Below, one piece after another: positions 40,854-48,726 of a stretch of DNA of 51,632 bases. Both the position numbers and the translations under genes were made by a program. The stretch is from Thermodesulfovibrionia bacterium (lineage in GTDB: Bacteria > Nitrospirota > Thermodesulfovibrionia > UBA6902). Numbering within the stretch: position 1 is the stretch's first letter; every line of letters starts with the position of its first letter. The notes under the pieces were generated by a model, which saw only the letters and a list, made by a program, of their open reading frames with translations, did not search any database and was not told the origin of the DNA. The stretch spans positions 1 through 51,632 of the forward strand of contig JAGVNU010000096.1 in assembly GCA_020053105.1 (NCBI GenBank), read 5' to 3'.

Positions 40854-41954
40854 ATGTTAAAAGTTCTGATTGTAGACGAAGATGCAGAAAGCGTTGAAAC
40901 CGGGAAAGATCGCTTGTTGGAAGCAGGATACGATTGTAATCGGATAGATTTCAATGATCTTGCTACTGAACTCACAACTTATTTGCCGGACTTTATAGTG
41001 TTGGATTTAATGAATGGAGTCGATCCTGAAGGAACAGGCGGAAAAATCTCTTTTAGTGAAATCTGGGGGATCCGATTTCGTCCCATTGTGATCTACTCTT
41101 CAAATCCTGACTTAATAGATGATATGGAATCCGGCAATGCAAATCACCCTCTCGTTAAGCGAGTAAAGAAGGGAAGCGGCTCTGATGAGACATTGAAAGA
41201 TATTATAAATCAATTTAAACCATGCGTAGAAGGCATGAACGGAATAACTGAAGACGTTAATAAGGTTTTAAACACTACGCTTAGGGACGTTGCACAGTAT
41301 ATTTTCGCTCAGGAAGACATCAGCGATAAGGAAACTGCGATCAAACATATGGGCAGACGTCGTGTATCAGTTCTTATGGACGATTCGTCCATGCTGCGTC
41401 CTAAACTTCATCCTTCGGAACAATATATATATCCTCCTTTGGTTAGCTATCCAAGAACAGGAGATATATTAATAGATACTGCAAAAAATAATAACAGTCC
41501 AGAATCCTTTTTTGTTGTGCTCACTCCCTCTTGTGACTTAGTTAAAGTAGACGGCAGAAATCCAAAAGTAACCGAAGTGTTATGTGCACAATGTGAAAAG
41601 TCAGACGTGCTATTCTCAAAGGCCCAAGTTAAAAAAGAGGAAGATAAGCTTGCAAGTGAGTTGTCACATGGAAATATAAAAGAATACCTACCGCTTCCAG
41701 AGTTTCCAGGAATAATTCCTGCAATGGTAGCAAATATGAAAAAGCTGAGACTGATTCCGTTTGAATCTATAGGTAAAAAAGAAGAAGGCAAGCTTTTTAC
41801 TATAACAGCATCTATAGACAGCCCCTTTCGTGAGCAGATTGCATGGGCTTATCTTAGCACAGGTGGTCGCCCCGGTGTGCCGGACAGGGATTGTTCTTTA
41901 TGGGCAAAGAATATATTAGATAATTGCAACGATAAAGGAAAAAAGGAATCATGA
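40854..41954 (+). CDS. Response regulator receiver with uncharacterised C-terminal domain
   Basis: From ATG 40854, behind a GGGGG ribosome site, the protein is 366 residues. The receiver begins MLKVLIVDEDAESVETGKDR with the acidic pair near residue 9, the phosphoacceptor Asp51 in PDFIVLDLMNG, RPIVIYSS for the Ser/Thr position and VKRVKKGSG for the Lys. This agrees with the partner kinase. The C-terminal 230 residues have no DNA-binding motif that I can see. FFVVLTPSCDLVKVDGRN and ITASIDSPFREQIAWAYLST are its most distinctive stretches. It ends in an ATGA overlap with the methyltransferase gene. Its output, perhaps control of Vsr or the methyltransferase, is unknown. Confidence 0.88.
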   Translation: MLKVLIVDEDAESVETGKDRLLEAGYDCNRIDFNDLATELTTYLPDFIVLDLMNGVDPEGTGGKISFSEIWGIRFRPIVIYSSNPDLIDDMESGNANHPLVKRVKKGSGSDETLKDIINQFKPCVEGMNGITEDVNKVLNTTLRDVAQYIFAQEDISDKETAIKHMGRRRVSVLMDDSSMLRPKLHPSEQYIYPPLVSYPRTGDILIDTAKNNNSPESFFVVLTPSCDLVKVDGRNPKVTEVLCAQCEKSDVLFSKAQVKKEEDKLASELSHGNIKEYLPLPEFPGIIPAMVANMKKLRLIPFESIGKKEEGKLFTITASIDSPFREQIAWAYLSTGGRPGVPDRDCSLWAKNILDNCNDKGKKES

Positions 41955-42970
41955 AGGCCATTGATTTTTTTTGCGGTGCTGGAGGTCTTACACGAGGTCT
42001 TTTAGATAGCGGCATTGATGTCATTCTTGGTATCGATGCGGATGATCGATGCCGTAATACCTATGAGGCAAACAATGCTCCGGCTAAATTTAAACATTGC
42101 GACATACGGAAGTTAACAGTTGCTGATTTGTCGAAGGAAATAAAAGGAATTCCAAGCAATCAATTAATGTTTGCGGCATGTGCGCCTTGTCAACCATTTT
42201 CAAAACAAAGAACTGTAGCTAAAGATAAACGTCAGCGAACATTGCTCGGATCCTTTTCCAAGTTTATAGACACATTTAAGCCGGAGTACATATTTATTGA
42301 AAATGTTCCCGGTATCACTAAGGTGTCCGGTAATAGCACTTATAAACGCTTTATATCCGTATTGGATAGATGTGGATATTTCTATGATGCATCGGATATT
42401 GACGCTAAGTGCTACGGTGTGCCACAGACGAGAAGAAGACATATTTTAATAGCTCGCAGATCATCACCATTACGAATGCCAGAAGCAACTCATGGGCCTG
42501 ACAGACTTCCATATGAAACCGTAAAGAATGTGATTTCTCACTTTCCGCCTATTAATGCGGGGGACACTCATCCTGATGTGCCGAATCACAGAGCATCGGC
42601 ACTTTCAGAAGTTAATTTTCAGCGGATTAAATATTCACGAAAAAACGGGGGGGACAGAAGAGATTGGCCTGACGACCTGATTTTAGATTGTCACAAGGGA
42701 AACTATCAAGGGCATACGGATGTTTACGGCAGGATGTGGTGGAATCGGCCGGCTCCTGCACTTACATGCAAATGCGCCAGTCTATCAAATGGACGATACG
42801 GCCATCCAGAGCAGGATCGAGCAATTTCTCTACGAGAAGCAGCAGCTCTTCAAACTTTTCCAGATGATTATGTTTTTTATGGCAAGTCAAAAACAGACAT
42901 ATGCAATCAAATTGGAAATGCTGTACCGGTTAAGTTGGCCGAAATTATTAGTCAAGCATTTTTTAAATAA
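41951..42970 (+). CDS. DNA (cytosine-5-)-methyltransferase
   Basis: The 339-residue protein has all C5-methyltransferase motifs: motif I AIDFFCGAGGLTRGLLDSGI, motif IV FAACAPCQPFSKQR with catalytic Cys80, motif VI YIFIENVPGI with Glu of the ENV triad at 117-119, motif VIII VPQTRRRHILIARR, then a variable target-recognition region (about 175-270) and motif X GNAVPVKLAEI. It makes 5-methylcytosine at an unknown sequence. It is the last gene of the vsr operon and overlaps the response regulator by four bases. It resembles an orphan Dcm-type enzyme, but it could also be the methylation arm of a defence system. Confidence 0.95.
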   Translation: MKAIDFFCGAGGLTRGLLDSGIDVILGIDADDRCRNTYEANNAPAKFKHCDIRKLTVADLSKEIKGIPSNQLMFAACAPCQPFSKQRTVAKDKRQRTLLGSFSKFIDTFKPEYIFIENVPGITKVSGNSTYKRFISVLDRCGYFYDASDIDAKCYGVPQTRRRHILIARRSSPLRMPEATHGPDRLPYETVKNVISHFPPINAGDTHPDVPNHRASALSEVNFQRIKYSRKNGGDRRDWPDDLILDCHKGNYQGHTDVYGRMWWNRPAPALTCKCASLSNGRYGHPEQDRAISLREAAALQTFPDDYVFYGKSKTDICNQIGNAVPVKLAEIISQAFFK

Positions 42971-43196
42971 TCTGTAGATAATTTTCTAAGTTTGTTGTGT
43001 GAAAGACGGATTGCCACTCAATGAAATGAAGAAGTTATTGAAGACAGTTCTGTTAAACAACTTTACGATTGCCGAATGAATTCTGGATATCAAATTCACA
43101 CGTTCATGCCGAAAGAAATGATTGAATGAATATTGCATTTCCCTCTCTTTCAGGAGGGAATAGTCACATATAACAGTCTCGTGAATAGTGCAGCTT

Positions 43197-43417
43197 TTAG
43201 TCTTTGCGTTTTATCTCTTCTTTGGCTTTGTCCACAACACGGCGGACATCGCTTAAACATCAAGCCCCAGTGGATTAGTTGCGGCGCAGTTGCAAGAACC
43301 TTTTTTCTTCCCGGATTGAATCTTCTCCATAATCAATGACCGTCCTTGATTCTCCCGGACATCTTTTATTATGTCTGCCTCAGAGTAACCGAAACAGTAA
43401 CAGATAAGGTTTTCCAT
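43197..43417 (-). pseudogene. Frameshifted CopZ/BFD-like [2Fe-2S] protein gene, possible selenoprotein
   Basis: From ATG 43417 the frame gives MENLICYCFGYSEADIIKDV then RENQGRSLIMEKIQSGKKKG and SCNCAATNPLGLDV before TAA at 43253. The CYCFGY and CNCAATNP motifs are those of CopZ N-terminal/BFD-like iron-sulfur proteins. The expected ending NPxGx(C/U)CLxDV is present one frame away: TGA-TGT-TTA-AGC-GAT-GTC reads U-C-L-S-D-V and continues RRVVDKAKEEIKRKD to TAA at 43197. So a one-base deletion near the NP codons breaks the gene, or it is a sequencing error. The TGA at 43260-43262 sits where this family has Cys or Sec. Confidence 0.6.
43229..43248 (-). promoter_or_regulatory. Possible bacterial SECIS-like hairpin
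   Basis: TGTCC and GGACA pair around the loop GCCGTGTTGT, starting 11 bases after the TGA at 43260. Loop distance and a leading G fit the loose bacterial SECIS pattern, but a 5 bp stem is easily met by chance. Confidence 0.25.
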
Positions 43418-43544
43418 ATTCACATTTTTCTAGAGCCTGTCACGGGCTTGCTTGGGGCAAGTTTATTAACAGACAGTCACCCTCATGCAGATGCATCGCT
43501 CATTTAGCAGAGACTGCTTGCTGTTACCGGTTTTTAAAACAGCT

Positions 43545-45176
43545 CTACCTCGGTGTCCCATCTTTCAACAAATAAATTTTCAGCCCCTCTATATCCCCCC
43601 CGGTAAGCTCTCTGTACCGGGATAAAAATTGCGGCGGATTGTATGAGTCCTCCCAATAAAAATAGTAATCAATGTCATACTTCCTTAACTCCTGCTCCAG
43701 TTCGTCATCACTTATATTCTCCCTTGGGACACCATAATACCTGCTCTTTAACCAGTAAGCAAGACGGAAGGTTTTATGCCATGAGTCGTGGACCGGGACC
43801 TGCATCTTTTGTCTGTTCGATGCAATATTGCCGTGGATGTCATAACGACTGTTCAACTCCAAACCGAGGGCATGCATCTCACTGTTAATGTTAGTTCTGG
43901 CGGACTCTGTTGCGGACTTGATTGGCGTCAGGATGAAAGATATTACAAAAAATATTATCAATATGACTTTGATGTTGCCCTTTTTGAAGAACTCGTTCTG
44001 AAAAAGTTCATGCAGCACCCTTCCGCCCATAAGCAAAAGAAGGATGTTTACTATCCACAAATACCTTGTTTCAAAATGAAAGGGGAAATATCCGACGGTG
44101 TATAAGGCAATGGTCAATAAGGGATAGAGCAGGTCTGTGCGTGAAAACATTGTACGAATGGGTTGAGAAAAAAGCAGCAGCATATATGCAATGACAATTG
44201 ATAAGGACAATCTGGAATAGGACTCATATATTTTACTGCCTTCAAAAAAGTTTTCCGAGAGGTTACTGATATAATGTCTGAACGACTGCCGTGATTCAAG
44301 CGGGCTCCACGTCTTTTCCCTCGCATAACTCGGGTCCTCGTATATGACAAAGGCTGTCTCATTTGGCGGGGCAAAAAATCCTGCAAAGAATATGGGGTCG
44401 CCTTTTTCCAGCGTATCATGGGCTGAGCCGGGGCCTATTGAGGCAAATACACCCCCCCCCATATTTGAGAAGGTGAGGTGATGGTATTTCTTGCTTATGA
44501 GAGCTATCCACGGGCCGCACAATAGTGAAAACATTACTAATCCGGCAAGTGCATTCCTTATGACCCTTTTTCTGTGTTCCCCTGATGAGTTGGCGAAGTA
44601 GCGGCAAAGGCTGATCAAAAGGAAGTGGGACAGAAAGAAGGGCAAACCGTAGGGCTTGGAAAAATATGCAAGCGCTCCAAGAAAACCAGCTGACAAGGCA
44701 TGAGAGACCCTGCCGGGGTAGTCTTTCCTGAATACAACGTTAAGATAAAAAACAAGTATGCACATGAGCAGAAAATCCATTGGCTGTACGAGCGAAATGA
44801 AGAAAAGGATGGGCACCAGGCAAATCATTACGATACTTCTTAAATTGCCGGTTAAGTCAAAGCAGGCGGATAATCTCCACACGCCTATTATCGTACATAA
44901 CCCGAAGAGCAGGTTTAAGGTATTGATCGCTGATACATGACTCGCCCCAAGATATAGAAGGGGAATGAGAAGCCATGAGAGAAGGGGCCCCCAGTATCCG
45001 TTGATCGCGTTGCTGAAATCCCCCCGCAGGTATTTTTCAGCAATGCTGAGGTAGAGGGTTGCATCCCCGGTTAATCTTTCATACCGGGAAGAAGTAATGA
45101 TTGCTGCGGCATAAGTTATGAGAGCTGCAAAGAGAACGATATAACTCAAACTTGATCTGTACTTTATTCTGTTCAT
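43545..45176 (-). CDS. GT-C fold glycosyltransferase (ArnT/PMT-like)
   Basis: The 543-residue membrane protein has about 10-12 helices and ends in a soluble C-terminal domain (about 430-543). The first periplasmic loop, SSRYERLTGDATLYLSIAEK, contains an acidic residue at the place where GT-C enzymes that use polyprenyl-phosphate sugars have their catalytic Asp. The following YWGPLLSWLLIPLLYLGASH matches the same family. Acceptor and sugar are unknown; it may decorate surface polysaccharide or protein. It is a single gene between the accessory region and the divergent ComM gene. Confidence 0.75.
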   Translation of the reverse strand: MNRIKYRSSLSYIVLFAALITYAAAIITSSRYERLTGDATLYLSIAEKYLRGDFSNAINGYWGPLLSWLLIPLLYLGASHVSAINTLNLLFGLCTIIGVWRLSACFDLTGNLRSIVMICLVPILFFISLVQPMDFLLMCILVFYLNVVFRKDYPGRVSHALSAGFLGALAYFSKPYGLPFFLSHFLLISLCRYFANSSGEHRKRVIRNALAGLVMFSLLCGPWIALISKKYHHLTFSNMGGGVFASIGPGSAHDTLEKGDPIFFAGFFAPPNETAFVIYEDPSYAREKTWSPLESRQSFRHYISNLSENFFEGSKIYESYSRLSLSIVIAYMLLLFSQPIRTMFSRTDLLYPLLTIALYTVGYFPFHFETRYLWIVNILLLLMGGRVLHELFQNEFFKKGNIKVILIIFFVISFILTPIKSATESARTNINSEMHALGLELNSRYDIHGNIASNRQKMQVPVHDSWHKTFRLAYWLKSRYYGVPRENISDDELEQELRKYDIDYYFYWEDSYNPPQFLSRYRELTGGDIEGLKIYLLKDGTPR

Positions 45177-45442
45177 TGTGATATGTCCTTTTGTGAAATG
45201 GTAACAAATTTACTGCTGCATTTGCTTCTGAAAAGCGCCTGGTGGGTAATTTCTTTGCTGAACAACGGTCCGGAATTTCACATTGTCTGCCTGAGACCAT
45301 CCGTTTCAATCAAGCTATAAATGGGATTCCTTCTGCAAATAACGCCCGTCAAGCAATACGTTTCCACTATTTCTCTGCCGGTTATGTTATATTGTTACTG
45401 GTTCAATAATATTGGACCATATCTGATTCAAGGGGACATGAC
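45177..45442. other. Divergent intergenic region
   Basis: Non-coding. A near-palindrome GGTTCAATA-ATATTGGACC (45400-45418) sits about 25 bases before the ComM-like start and could be a regulator site. No other clear element. Confidence 0.4.
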
Positions 45443-46975
45443 ATGCTATCAAAAATTCTCAGCGCCACATTAATCGGTATTGATGCGCACACTGTGGAAG
45501 TCGAGGTGGACATTACCTCAAAGGGACTGCCCCACTTCTCCACAGTAGGGCTTCCCGACGCATCTGTCAAAGAGAGTAAAGACAGGGTCAGGGCGGCCCT
45601 GAAAAACACGGGTTTCAATTTCCCGCTAAAACAGATAACCGTAAACCTCGCCCCCGCCGACATTAAGAAAGAGGGCTCAGCATTCGATCTCCCGATTGCC
45701 ATAGGCATTATGGTTGCGGAAGGGGTCATGGAACCCGATGCTGTAAAGGGGTATCTTATTTCCGGAGAACTGTCACTTGATGGAAGGATCAAGCCTGTGA
45801 GGGGGGCCTTATCAATGGCGCTTAAGGCGAGGGAAGACAGGCTCAGGGGTCTGGTCCTGCCAAAGCAAAATGCCGAAGAGGCGGCTGTTGTAGACAGTGT
45901 AACCGTATATGGGTTTGAAAGCCTTCCCGAGTTGATCGAATTCTTCAAAGGCATAAACGGAGTAGAACCGGCATATGTGGACATATCGACGGTCATGAAA
46001 GAGAACTCTGTATACCAGGATGATTTTGCCGACGTAAAAGGACAGGAGCACGTCAAGCGGGCCATTGAAGTCGCAGCCACCGGCTCTCACAACATGCTGA
46101 TGATAGGGCCCCCTGGCTCGGGGAAAACAATGCTCGCACGAAGAATACCGACCATACTGCCGGAAATGTCCTTTGACGAAGCGTTGCAGACTACAAGAAT
46201 TCACAGTGCGGTAGGGCTTCTGAATCACGGCCAGTCCCTTATCGCGACCCGGCCTTTTCGCTCTCCGCATCACACTCTTTCGGATGTTGCAATGGTCGGC
46301 GGGGGCGCTGTCCCAAAGCCAGGAGAAGTCAGCCTGACGCATAATGGCGTCCTGTTTCTCGATGAGCTGCCGGAATTCAAGAGAAACGTCCTTGAGGTCC
46401 TCAGGCAGCCGCTGGAAGACGGCTCTGTAACCATTTCAAGGGCGCTGACTTCCATCACGTATCCGGCCTCAATCATGCTCGTCTGCGCGATGAACCCATG
46501 CCCCTGCGGATACATTGGAGACACGCGTCATCAATGCACATGTTCGCCCTTTCAGGTACATCGATACAGGCAAAGGGTCTCAGGACCGTTGCTTGACAGG
46601 ATAGACATCCATGTTGAAGTGCCTGCCGTGCCCTATAAGGACCTTTCAAAAGATTACTGCGGGGAGACCTCGGAGCATATCCGCAAACGTCTGCAGGGAG
46701 CAAGGCAGGTGCAGATTGATAGGTTCCGTAAAGACGGCATTTACTCGAATGCAAAGATGCGTTCAAAGCACATTAAAAAATATTGCGTACTCAATACCGA
46801 GGCCCAGAACATTATTGAAACCGCAATGCATAAACTCGGACTGTCCGCCAGGGCTTATACGAGAATACTTAAAGTCAGCAGGACCATTGCGGACCTGGCC
46901 GGCTCGGACCATATAAACGCGGAGCATATTTCAGAGGCAATTCAGTACCGGACACTGGACAGGGGCTCATTTTGA
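45443..46975 (+). CDS. comM: YifB/ComM-family AAA+ ATPase (Mg-chelatase-like)
   Basis: The 510-residue protein has an N-terminal ChlI-type domain (TLIGIDAHTVEVEVDITSKG then LPHFSTVGLPDASVKESKDR), the AAA+ core with Walker A GPPGSGKTMLARRIPTILPE and Walker B LFLDELPEFKRNVLEVLRQP, and a C-terminal Mg-chelatase domain ending LSARAYTRILKVSRTIADLA and EHISEAIQYRTLDRG. The cysteine-rich ACAMNPCPCGYIGD-like segment VCAMNPCPCGYIGDTRHQCT is typical. ComM promotes branch migration of DNA strands during natural transformation; whether this organism is competent is unknown. Confidence 0.96.
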   Translation: MLSKILSATLIGIDAHTVEVEVDITSKGLPHFSTVGLPDASVKESKDRVRAALKNTGFNFPLKQITVNLAPADIKKEGSAFDLPIAIGIMVAEGVMEPDAVKGYLISGELSLDGRIKPVRGALSMALKAREDRLRGLVLPKQNAEEAAVVDSVTVYGFESLPELIEFFKGINGVEPAYVDISTVMKENSVYQDDFADVKGQEHVKRAIEVAATGSHNMLMIGPPGSGKTMLARRIPTILPEMSFDEALQTTRIHSAVGLLNHGQSLIATRPFRSPHHTLSDVAMVGGGAVPKPGEVSLTHNGVLFLDELPEFKRNVLEVLRQPLEDGSVTISRALTSITYPASIMLVCAMNPCPCGYIGDTRHQCTCSPFQVHRYRQRVSGPLLDRIDIHVEVPAVPYKDLSKDYCGETSEHIRKRLQGARQVQIDRFRKDGIYSNAKMRSKHIKKYCVLNTEAQNIIETAMHKLGLSARAYTRILKVSRTIADLAGSDHINAEHISEAIQYRTLDRGSF

Positions 46976-46991
46976 CGTAACATAAACAAAC

Positions 46992-47019
46992 TTGATTTTC
47001 ATTCCGATTTTGATATACT
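46992..47019 (+). promoter_or_regulatory. Sigma-70 type promoter of the diguanylate cyclase gene
   Basis: TTGATT (46992-46997) and TATACT (47014-47019) are 16 bases apart, about 100 bases before the start codon. Confidence 0.55.
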
Positions 47020-47122
47020 CGCAATTATAGACATGGTTGCAGCGCAGAGGGGAACACCGGCGCAACATACATGTTTGATATAACGATACAGACATTTAAA
47101 CTGTTTACGGGGGACAAATGAA

Positions 47123-48397
47123 GTGGACAATAAATATAAACAGTTAATCAGCAGACTCCCGGCTACAGCTATCTGTGACGTTATCGGCATAGGCATTACC
47201 CTCACTGATCCTGATTTCTTAATTCTGTATCAAAACGATGCGCACAAGAAAATCTTCGGTGATCACGCCGGGGAACGCTGTTATACCGCCTATGCCGGCA
47301 ATGTGGGCATATGTGAAAATTGCCCTTTATCAAATGTATTCAAAGACGGCGGAATTCACACCGCTGAATGGACCATCAGCACCGGGACAGAACAATTATA
47401 TTTCGACATTACAGCATCAGCCTTAATGGCGGAATCAGGCGAAGTCATTGCAGGGGTCGAATTATTCAGAGATATAACGCACCGCAAACAGATGGAAGCC
47501 AAGCTCCGTGAAAGCGAGCAACATTTCAGGACCATCTTCGATAGCTCCCTTGTCGGGATAGTTTTTGCTGATTCAGGAGGCAGGCCCCTTCAGACCAATC
47601 CGTCATTTCAGAAAATGCTGGGCTATACACAGGATGAATTATCGCGGGGATTCGTTCAGATAACACACCCTGACGATGCAAAAGAAAGCCTGAAGCTGTT
47701 TCACTATGTGGCAAACGGCAAATTAAATAACTTCAAGGCCGAAAAACGCTATCTCAGAAAAGACGGAAGCATTATGTGGGGCAATACTTCTGCCACTGCT
47801 ATTAAGGACGGGAAAGGCAACTTCAAATATGCTGTCGCCATGATTGAAGACATTTCTGAACGGAAGAGGATAGAAAATAAAATACAGGCTGCCGCTGTCT
47901 CCGATGAATTGACCGGCCTCTTCAACAGGAGGGGGTTTTTTACCCTTGCTGAACACCAGATCAACATAGCCGCACGTCTCAAAAAAAGGATGTCCCTCCT
48001 GTACCTGGACCTGGACAACCTGAAGTTAATAAATGACGAGCTGGGGCACAAAACAGGAGATGAGGCCTTATGGGGCGCCGCCGGCATAATAAAGAGCAGC
48101 GTCCGGAAGTCCGATGTAATTGCGCGCATTGGAGGAGATGAGTTTGCCGTGCTGCTGACAGACCTTTCAGCTCCTGATACAGAAGAAGCTGTTATCAGCC
48201 ACCTTCATCGCAATTTAGACGAATATAACACGCATTGCGGACGATGCTACAAATTGTCTCTAAGTATCGGGACTTCTAAGTTTGACCCGCACAATCCCTG
48301 CTCCGTAGACGCTCTTCTTTCACAGGCAGACGTAATGATGTACAAAGAGAAGCATACCAAGCATAAAGACCATTCGATCCATAAGATTGCAGAATAG
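47123..48397 (+). CDS. PAS-PAS diguanylate cyclase
   Basis: The 424-residue protein starts at GTG 47123; the nearby ATG at 47118 opens a dead-end frame. The first PAS domain (about 10-120) contains YAGNVGICENCPLSNVF with two Cys, so it may bind a cofactor. The second PAS (about 130-250) ends in AMIEDISERKRIENKI. The GGDEF domain (about 260-420) has DLDNLKLINDELGHKTGDEA and the intact active site RIGGDEFAVLLTDLS. It should make c-di-GMP. No membrane segment, so it is a soluble sensor. The downstream genes at 48727 and 50547 contain PilZ domains and may read the same signal. Confidence 0.93.
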   Translation: MDNKYKQLISRLPATAICDVIGIGITLTDPDFLILYQNDAHKKIFGDHAGERCYTAYAGNVGICENCPLSNVFKDGGIHTAEWTISTGTEQLYFDITASALMAESGEVIAGVELFRDITHRKQMEAKLRESEQHFRTIFDSSLVGIVFADSGGRPLQTNPSFQKMLGYTQDELSRGFVQITHPDDAKESLKLFHYVANGKLNNFKAEKRYLRKDGSIMWGNTSATAIKDGKGNFKYAVAMIEDISERKRIENKIQAAAVSDELTGLFNRRGFFTLAEHQINIAARLKKRMSLLYLDLDNLKLINDELGHKTGDEALWGAAGIIKSSVRKSDVIARIGGDEFAVLLTDLSAPDTEEAVISHLHRNLDEYNTHCGRCYKLSLSIGTSKFDPHNPCSVDALLSQADVMMYKEKHTKHKDHSIHKIAE

Positions 48398-48726
48398 CGC
48401 AAAACCAGACGCTTCAGCGCAAAGAGCGACTGGACAGCAGAGATCCACGGCATTGGAAAAGTCATACTTATTTTATAATTTTAACGCTGCATGACCATAA
48501 GGTCATAAAGGATATAACGAGGCAGACGCCGGCGCACAGAAGAGGCATGGGATTGCTCATTTCGATTACATGGTGCTTGACACGATTACATGGTGCTCTA
48601 TACAGGTGCTCTTTTTTGTAGTAACATGGAATTTGAGAGGTTATGGAATAGTTCCTTGCGTCTATTGCAAACGACTTGCAGTGACCGGCTGCATCACTTG
48701 CATAAAATAGCTGTCAAGACCATTCA
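48398..48726. other. Intergenic region with direct repeats and a promoter
   Basis: No gene is seen. The region has a perfect palindrome ATGACC-ATAA-GGTCAT (48491-48506) and two copies of CGATTACATGGTGCT (48563-48577 and 48583-48597) followed by a partial third, ACAGGTGCT. They overlap the promoter of the next gene. Confidence 0.6.
48563..48610 (+). promoter_or_regulatory. Promoter with 20-base-spaced direct repeats
   Basis: TTGACA (48577-48582) and TATACA (48599-48604), 16 bases apart, lie within two CGATTACATGGTGCT repeats whose starts are 20 bases apart, about two helical turns. A regulator binding them would overlap the -35 and spacer, so repression is likely. The next gene starts at 48727. 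Confidence 0.6.

Larger units (their letters stand above)
42971..43544. other. Boundary region with remnants, between the methyltransferase and the glycosyltransferase
   Basis: The plus strand has only short frames interrupted by stops, such as a 26-codon stretch ending NNFTIAE before TGA near 43078, that look like decayed coding sequence. The minus strand holds the frameshifted iron-sulfur gene at 43197-43417. No tRNA or integrase is seen. Confidence 0.5.

Noticed and set aside
37882-43544. Genomic island bounded by a tRNA or integrase
   Set aside because: No tRNA, integrase or clear att repeat spanning the vsr operon is visible; only the short repeat around HigBA.
48398-48726. Palindrome ATGACCATAAGGTCAT as a terminator of the cyclase gene
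   Set aside because: Only six base pairs and no T-run; more likely a regulator site or chance.
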